From: Niallia sp052318935
GTDB lineage: Bacteria; Bacillota; Bacilli; Bacillales; Cytobacillaceae
Strand: one strand, 5' to 3'
Length of the DNA stretch: 64,000 nt
Assembly (NCBI GenBank): GCA_052318935.1
Contig: JBQRKO010000005.1
A program made the translations under genes and the position numbers. Of this stretch, positions 59,933-64,000 are shown piece by piece (within the stretch, counting starts at the first letter, position 1; each line of letters begins with the position of its first letter). The notes under the pieces are model-generated. The model was not told the DNA's origin. It was given only the letters and a program-made list of their open reading frames with translations, and ran no database searches.

Positions 59933-61197
59933 TGGCCATTTTTAAAAATAAGCTATTTACAAAATTATTTTTAGCCTCCTTTGCCTCCCAGCTTGGAACG
60001 ACGATTGGCAACGTTGCATTTGCATTTTATTTATTAGACCATTTCAGCAAACAGCCATTTTATGCGACTATTGCCGAATTAATGTACTCACTGCCAATTT
60101 TAGTTGTATTCTTTTTCGTTGGTGTTGCTGCCGATCGATTAGACAGAAAGAAAATAACGGTATACTCTGACTGGATTCGAGCAGGCTTAACAGTTCTATT
60201 ATTAGTAACGCTGTACTTCAATGTTTTGTGGCTTGCTTTTGTCATTTTATTCATTCGCAGTGCTGTATCTAAATTTTTTGCGCCAGCAGAAATGTCCATA
60301 TTACAAGGAGTTCTTGATAAAGAACAGTATATGCAGGCGTCTGGGCTTAATCAAACAGTGCTCGGATTGTTTATGTTATTCGGCATGGGGATTGGGGCAA
60401 TTTCTTATCACTATATAGGAATGATTGGAACGGTGATCATTGATGGAATCAGCTTTGTTGTTTCTGCCATATTAATCAGCAGCTGCGCTATTCCTCTTGA
60501 GGCAAGACTTCCAAATGGGAAAACTAATGTAAAAGAAATGAATATTTCTACTGTTAAAAACGATTTTAAAGAAGGGCTAACCTATATACTTCATTTCAAA
60601 TTATTAAAATCGATTGTTTCCGGCTTTTTAGTGTTTGGCTTGATTAATGGCTGCTTTGCTGTTCTCCCGCTTTTTACGATGAAATACAAATTGGCGCCTA
60701 GTCATTATGAGCAGTATGCTTCCTTGTTTTCGATATTTTTAGGAATTGGTTTTTTGCTTGGGAGTGCAATTGCCAATCAACTTATTAAAAAGTTTAAAGT
60801 TCATTCTGTTGTGATTAGTGGCGTCTTTTTGAGTGGTGTTTTTACACTTTTGCTGGGGACGTTTGAAAAGGCTTGGCTTTATTTTATCATCGTAGTGATT
60901 ATAGGAATTATTTTAGCACCAGTAAATGTGGCACTGTCAGGATGGATGACACAATTAGTTGAACCTACATTTATGGGAAGGGTTTCAGGGTGGATTGATC
61001 CATTAATGATGCTATCCCATTCTGTTTCACTCGGAATCATTGCAGTTATTTTCCCGGCCTTAGTCAAGGTGGATACGATTTATTTTGCAATCGGTATTTT
61101 ATTGGTAGTAGTTGGAGGGTATTATCTTCTTACGTTGCCGAAGTTGGCGAAAAAACATGTGAAAGTAGATATAGTTGCAAATACAGAAATAAAATAA
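59932..61197 (+). CDS. MFS transporter (EntS-like exporter)
   Basis: 421 residues with about 11-12 membrane helices. The MFS_3-type N-terminus LFLASFASQLGTTIGNVAFA and motif A-like VGVAADRLDRKKITVYSDWI are clear; the second half has VALSGWMTQLVEPTFMGRVS. Members export siderophores, macrolides or other drugs. The ATG overlaps the tetR stop (TAATG), so it is coupled to its repressor. The inducing substrate cannot be predicted. Confidence 0.9.
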   Translation: MAIFKNKLFTKLFLASFASQLGTTIGNVAFAFYLLDHFSKQPFYATIAELMYSLPILVVFFFVGVAADRLDRKKITVYSDWIRAGLTVLLLVTLYFNVLWLAFVILFIRSAVSKFFAPAEMSILQGVLDKEQYMQASGLNQTVLGLFMLFGMGIGAISYHYIGMIGTVIIDGISFVVSAILISSCAIPLEARLPNGKTNVKEMNISTVKNDFKEGLTYILHFKLLKSIVSGFLVFGLINGCFAVLPLFTMKYKLAPSHYEQYASLFSIFLGIGFLLGSAIANQLIKKFKVHSVVISGVFLSGVFTLLLGTFEKAWLYFIIVVIIGIILAPVNVALSGWMTQLVEPTFMGRVSGWIDPLMMLSHSVSLGIIAVIFPALVKVDTIYFAIGILLVVVGGYYLLTLPKLAKKHVKVDIVANTEIK

Positions 61198-61364
61198 GTG
61201 TCAATAAAGAGCATAACTTCATCTATAAATAACAATCCTTTCCTTTCTGTTATCAATTTACGTACAAGGATTTGTAGATTATAATTGTATTAATTGGGCA
61301 TAAAGGAAATAATGTAGGAAACATCGTGAAATTTTAACTGGATAGATATTAGGAGATGTAATAG

Positions 61365-61823
61365 ATGAATGTAGAAGAAAAAAACTCAAAAGAGTATATT
61401 GATATTATTGCAACGGTTGAAAAAGATATGAGGTACATATCAGGGATTATTAAGCAAAAAGGTCGGGAAATTTTAAGTAATTATACGATTACTCCGCCAC
61501 AATTTGTTGCATTGCAGTGGCTGTTTGAAGATGGAGATATGACAATCGGCGAGCTTTCTAATAAAATGTATCTTGCTTTTAGTACGACAACTGATTTAGT
61601 CGATCGAATGGAGAAAAATGTCCTTGTGCAGCGTGTGAAAGATCCGAATGACCGAAGAGTTGTCCGAATACATTTATTAGATGAAGGAAAAAGATTAATT
61701 GATGAAGTGATCAAAAAACGACAACAATACTTGGAAGAAGTATTGGGCGATTATTCGTTTAAGGAAGTTGAACAATTAAAGGATACGTTTATGCGATTAC
61801 ATCAAGAAATGCGAGAAAAATGA
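61365..61823 (+). CDS. ysmB: MarR-family regulator YsmB
   Basis: 152 residues. Winged helix-turn-helix (about 45-115): TPPQFVALQWLFEDGDMTIG, ELSNKMYLAFSTTTDLVDRM and VKDPNDRRVVRIHLLDEGKR, the last being the MarR wing. In B. subtilis ysmB lies next to racE and gerM, and here too, although racE follows rather than precedes it. TAGGAGATG gives the Shine-Dalgarno. Targets unknown. racE begins 10 bases later. Confidence 0.88.
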   Translation: MNVEEKNSKEYIDIIATVEKDMRYISGIIKQKGREILSNYTITPPQFVALQWLFEDGDMTIGELSNKMYLAFSTTTDLVDRMEKNVLVQRVKDPNDRRVVRIHLLDEGKRLIDEVIKKRQQYLEEVLGDYSFKEVEQLKDTFMRLHQEMREK

Positions 61824-61833
61824 GGCGGTTTTT

Positions 61834-62631
61834 TTGGAAAGAGCAATTGGGGTTATAGATTCGGGAGTCGGCGGGCTGACAGTAGCCAAAGAAATTATGC
61901 GCCAACTCCCATATGAAAACATTATTTATTTAGGCGATACGGCGAGATGTCCTTATGGCCCAAGAACGGGAGAAGAAGTAAAAACATTTACTTGGGAAAT
62001 GACCAGATTTTTATTGCAAAGAAATATAAAGATGCTTGTCATCGCTTGCAATACGGCAACTGCAGTCGCATTAGAAGAAATAAAAGAGCAGTTGCCGATA
62101 CCGGTTATTGGCGTCATTATTCCAGGAGCCCGCACGGCGATAAAAGTGACAAAAAATAATAATATCGGTATGATAGGCACGATTGGAACTGTAAAAAGCA
62201 AAGCATATGAAAAAGCGTTAAAGCAAATTAATTATCGGGTGAAAACGGAAAGCCTTGCCTGTCCTAAGTTTGTACCATTAGTGGAAAGTGGAGAATACGG
62301 TGGTGCTGTTGCTAAAAAAATTGTAGCAGAGACATTAAAGCCATTAAAAGATACGGAAATTGATACACTTATTTTAGGTTGTACCCATTATCCTTTGCTT
62401 GAAAAGGTGATTCGCAAGGAAATGGGAACTTCTGTTAAAGTAATTAGTTCTGGTGCAGAGACGGCAAGGGAAGTAAGTACGATTCTTTCCCATAATAATC
62501 AGCTCGCTTCTTATACGAATAAACCAACCCATCTTTTTTTCACGACAGGCTCAAAAGACATATTTGCGAGGATTGCATCCAACTGGCTTAAACAGAAGAT
62601 TCAAACAGTAGAAACGGTTAAACTGACATAA
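61834..62631 (+). CDS. racE: Glutamate racemase
   Basis: Makes D-glutamate for peptidoglycan (and poly-glutamate in some bacilli). 265 residues (B. subtilis RacE 272). Catalytic elements: D9 in AIGVIDSGVGGLTV, C72 in VIACNTATAVA, and C183-T-H185 in LILGCTHYPLL. TTG 61834 with GAGGCGG as Shine-Dalgarno. It is 10 bases behind ysmB, so in one operon. Confidence 0.95.
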   Translation: MERAIGVIDSGVGGLTVAKEIMRQLPYENIIYLGDTARCPYGPRTGEEVKTFTWEMTRFLLQRNIKMLVIACNTATAVALEEIKEQLPIPVIGVIIPGARTAIKVTKNNNIGMIGTIGTVKSKAYEKALKQINYRVKTESLACPKFVPLVESGEYGGAVAKKIVAETLKPLKDTEIDTLILGCTHYPLLEKVIRKEMGTSVKVISSGAETAREVSTILSHNNQLASYTNKPTHLFFTTGSKDIFARIASNWLKQKIQTVETVKLT

Positions 62632-62656
62632 CGAAGCAAATGCTTCGTTTTTTATT
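62632..62656 (+). terminator. Terminator after racE
   Basis: ACGAAGCA pairs with TGCTTCGT and is followed by TTTTTATTT. Confidence 0.75.
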
Positions 62657-62714
62657 TGGCTAATAATGTTGTTTTTGTAAGAAGTAAAGGACCTCTTTAA
62701 TGGTTTATTTTTGT

Positions 62715-62921
62715 CTATAGAAAGTAAATTAATCCAGCAACCCCTAAAGAAATTAATCCAACTAAACCAGAAATCATTGCTACTTTTGTCCTGAAATTCC
62801 TATCGTCTTTTGTTTCAGTATAAAAATTAGCTCTTTGTTGTTGTCCATCCGTCCAAGCTCCAATAAAAATGCCAGAAATAATCATTCCAATAATACCAAC
62901 AATAAAAAACAACTTTAACAT
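62715..62921 (-). CDS. DUF5316-type small membrane protein
   Basis: 68 residues with two hydrophobic helices (about 3-22 and 48-66) and a polar loop (GQQQRANFYTETKDDRNFRT). The pattern is like DUF5316 proteins. GGAAAGGAGA precedes the minus-strand ATG. Function unknown. It is inserted between racE and gerM, where B. subtilis has ysmB. Confidence 0.68.
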   Translation of the reverse strand: MLKLFFIVGIIGMIISGIFIGAWTDGQQQRANFYTETKDDRNFRTKVAMISGLVGLISLGVAGLIYFL

Positions 62922-63054
62922 GTACGTTTCTCCTTTCCATTCATTGATTTATTTACGTTTCAAAGTATAAATTCGTTTCATAAAATTTTACAGTTTTTAA
63001 ATAACTGGGGCTTTTGTTGAAGATAAGGAAACACAAATTTTGTAAAATAATAGG

Positions 63055-63105
63055 TTTAGGCTTAGTTCTACTTTAATAGAGACAAGCCTATTTATTTTTT
63101 TTGAA
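63055..63105 (+). terminator. Hairpin with T run upstream of gerM
   Basis: AGGCTTAGTTCT pairs with AGAGACAAGCCT (one mismatch) and is followed by ATTTATTTTTTTT. No plus-strand gene precedes it after racE's own terminator, so it is either a second terminator or an attenuator in a gerM leader. Confidence 0.5.
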
Positions 63106-63201
63106 TTCTATTTAGTAAAAAAGAAATTTTTCACGCCTAAACGGTCTAATTTATAAAATGACTCGTATATATATTAGTACAAACCGTCTTAGGAGTGATG
63201 A

Positions 63202-64000
63202 ATGATGTCTAAGCATAAAAAAACAGTCATCGTTTCAGCCGTAGTTATTTCCACAATGATGCTTTCTGGATGTAGTTTATTTGGTGGGGACAATAAAGTG
63301 AATGACGATCCGCCGAAGAAGATTACATATAGTGATAATGCAGCGAAGGAAAGTGGTAATACTACTGCTAAAGAAACAAACGCCAAAGCACCAGCTGAAA
63401 ATTCTATTGCCACTGAATTGTATTTACTAGATAAAGATGGCTATGTTGTACCGCAAACAGTCAACTTGCCAAAAACTAAAAGCATCGCAACAGAAAGCTT
63501 ACAATATTTAGTGAAGAATGGACCGGTAACGGATTTGCTTCCAAATGGTTTTCAGGCAGTTATTCCACAAGATACAAAAGTAAGCGTCAATATAAAAGAC
63601 AAAGTGGCTACTGTTGATTTTTCCAAAGAGTTTAAAGAATATAAAAAAGAAGAAGAAGCGAAAATTTTACAATCTATCACATGGACGTTAACACAATTTG
63701 ATTCCGTTGATTCGGTGAAGCTGCAAATTAATGGAAAAGAATTAACGGAAATGCCGGTGGATGGTACACCAATTCAAGGTCCTTTAACACGCTCGATAGG
63801 AATTAATATAGATACTAATGATATAACCGATATTACGAATACAAAGCCATTAACTGTTTATTATATTGGCGGTGAGGCGTCGGCATACTATTATGTGCCT
63901 GTAACAAAACGTGTGAGCAATACAGAAGACAATAATATCACAGCAGCAGTAGAGGAACTGGTGAATGGTCCTGGGCAAAATTCTCCATTAGTATCTGGAA
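63202..64000 (+). CDS. gerM: Spore germination lipoprotein GerM (5' part)
   Basis: Runs off the window end: 266 codons visible with no stop. The lipoprotein signal has the lipobox LSGC at about residues 20-23 (MMLSGCSLFGG), then a low-complexity Asn/Lys/Thr linker and tandem GerMN domains. The first domain shows ATELYLLDKDGYVVPQTVNL, VKNGPVTDLLPNGFQ and VATVDFSKEFKEY; the second begins LTVYYIGGEASAYYYVPVTK. AGGAGTG precedes ATG 63202 (or 63205). In B. subtilis gerM follows racE/ysmB and is needed for normal germination and sporulation. Confidence 0.93.
   Translation, partial: MMSKHKKTVIVSAVVISTMMLSGCSLFGGDNKVNDDPPKKITYSDNAAKESGNTTAKETNAKAPAENSIATELYLLDKDGYVVPQTVNLPKTKSIATESLQYLVKNGPVTDLLPNGFQAVIPQDTKVSVNIKDKVATVDFSKEFKEYKKEEEAKILQSITWTLTQFDSVDSVKLQINGKELTEMPVDGTPIQGPLTRSIGINIDTNDITDITNTKPLTVYYIGGEASAYYYVPVTKRVSNTEDNNITAAVEELVNGPGQNSPLVSG

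Noticed and set aside
1..64000. tRNA or rRNA genes
   Set aside because: I looked for tRNA-like GGTTCGAATCC motifs with cloverleaf potential and rRNA landmarks and found none I could support. T-box and L-box elements account for the structured leaders.

Overview
The window is AT-rich chromosomal DNA from a spore-forming member of the Bacillaceae. Gene order follows the B. subtilis ytwI–citZ–icd–phoPR–polA–mutM–coaE–nrdR–dnaBI–thrS–infC–pheST–zapA–mutS2–etfBA–trxA–uvrC–lysC–gerE–racE–gerM segment, and sspI, ytaF, ytxC, gerE and gerM are sporulation or germination genes. All names come from recalled family sequences and synteny; no search was run. Many starts were moved from the longest open frame to the codon with a good Shine-Dalgarno sequence, and TTG and GTG starts are common.

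Layout. 0.1-7.2 kb: ytwI, an eroded aconitase fragment, citZ, icd, an eroded malate dehydrogenase fragment, phoP-phoR, and a four-repeat PhoP box behind phoR. 7.7-17.1 kb: DNA repair and replication (polA, mutM, coaE, nrdR, dnaB, dnaI) plus ytaF and ytxC. 17.1-21.2 kb: T-box-controlled thrS and the L20-leader infC-rpmI-rplT operon with an ATT start. 21.3-28.6 kb: ysdA, a VTT-domain protein, ysdB, ysdC, a divergent TetR/membrane-protein pair with twin operators, an AI-2E-type permease, a MOSC protein and sspI. 28.7-40.3 kb: ysgA, T-box-controlled pheST, a TPR protein, zapA, cvpA, polX, mutS2, yshE. 40.9-48.5 kb: lcfA-etfB-etfA, trxA, uvrC and a lysine-riboswitch-controlled lysC with an internal beta-subunit start. 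48.5-64 kb is a mixed region: yslB, panE-like and cupin genes, several unrecognised envelope proteins, a subtilisin-like lipoprotein / secreted toxin / probable immunity cassette bounded by a partial gerE duplication, then intact gerE, a TetR-MFS pair, ysmB, racE and the start of gerM.

Two themes stand out. First, several central-carbon genes expected from synteny are decayed or missing here: aconitase and malate dehydrogenase are relics, and sdhCAB, gapB and fadR/fadB are absent from their usual places. Copies elsewhere cannot be excluded. Second, three families of hairpin-forming intergenic repeats (called A, B and C here) occupy many gaps, and one B copy lies next to the mdh relic. The best candidate for a little-described system is the minus-strand cassette at 54816-56967: a lipoprotein subtilase, a Sec-secreted protein whose C-terminus resembles Bacillus polymorphic-toxin domains, and a small acidic partner.
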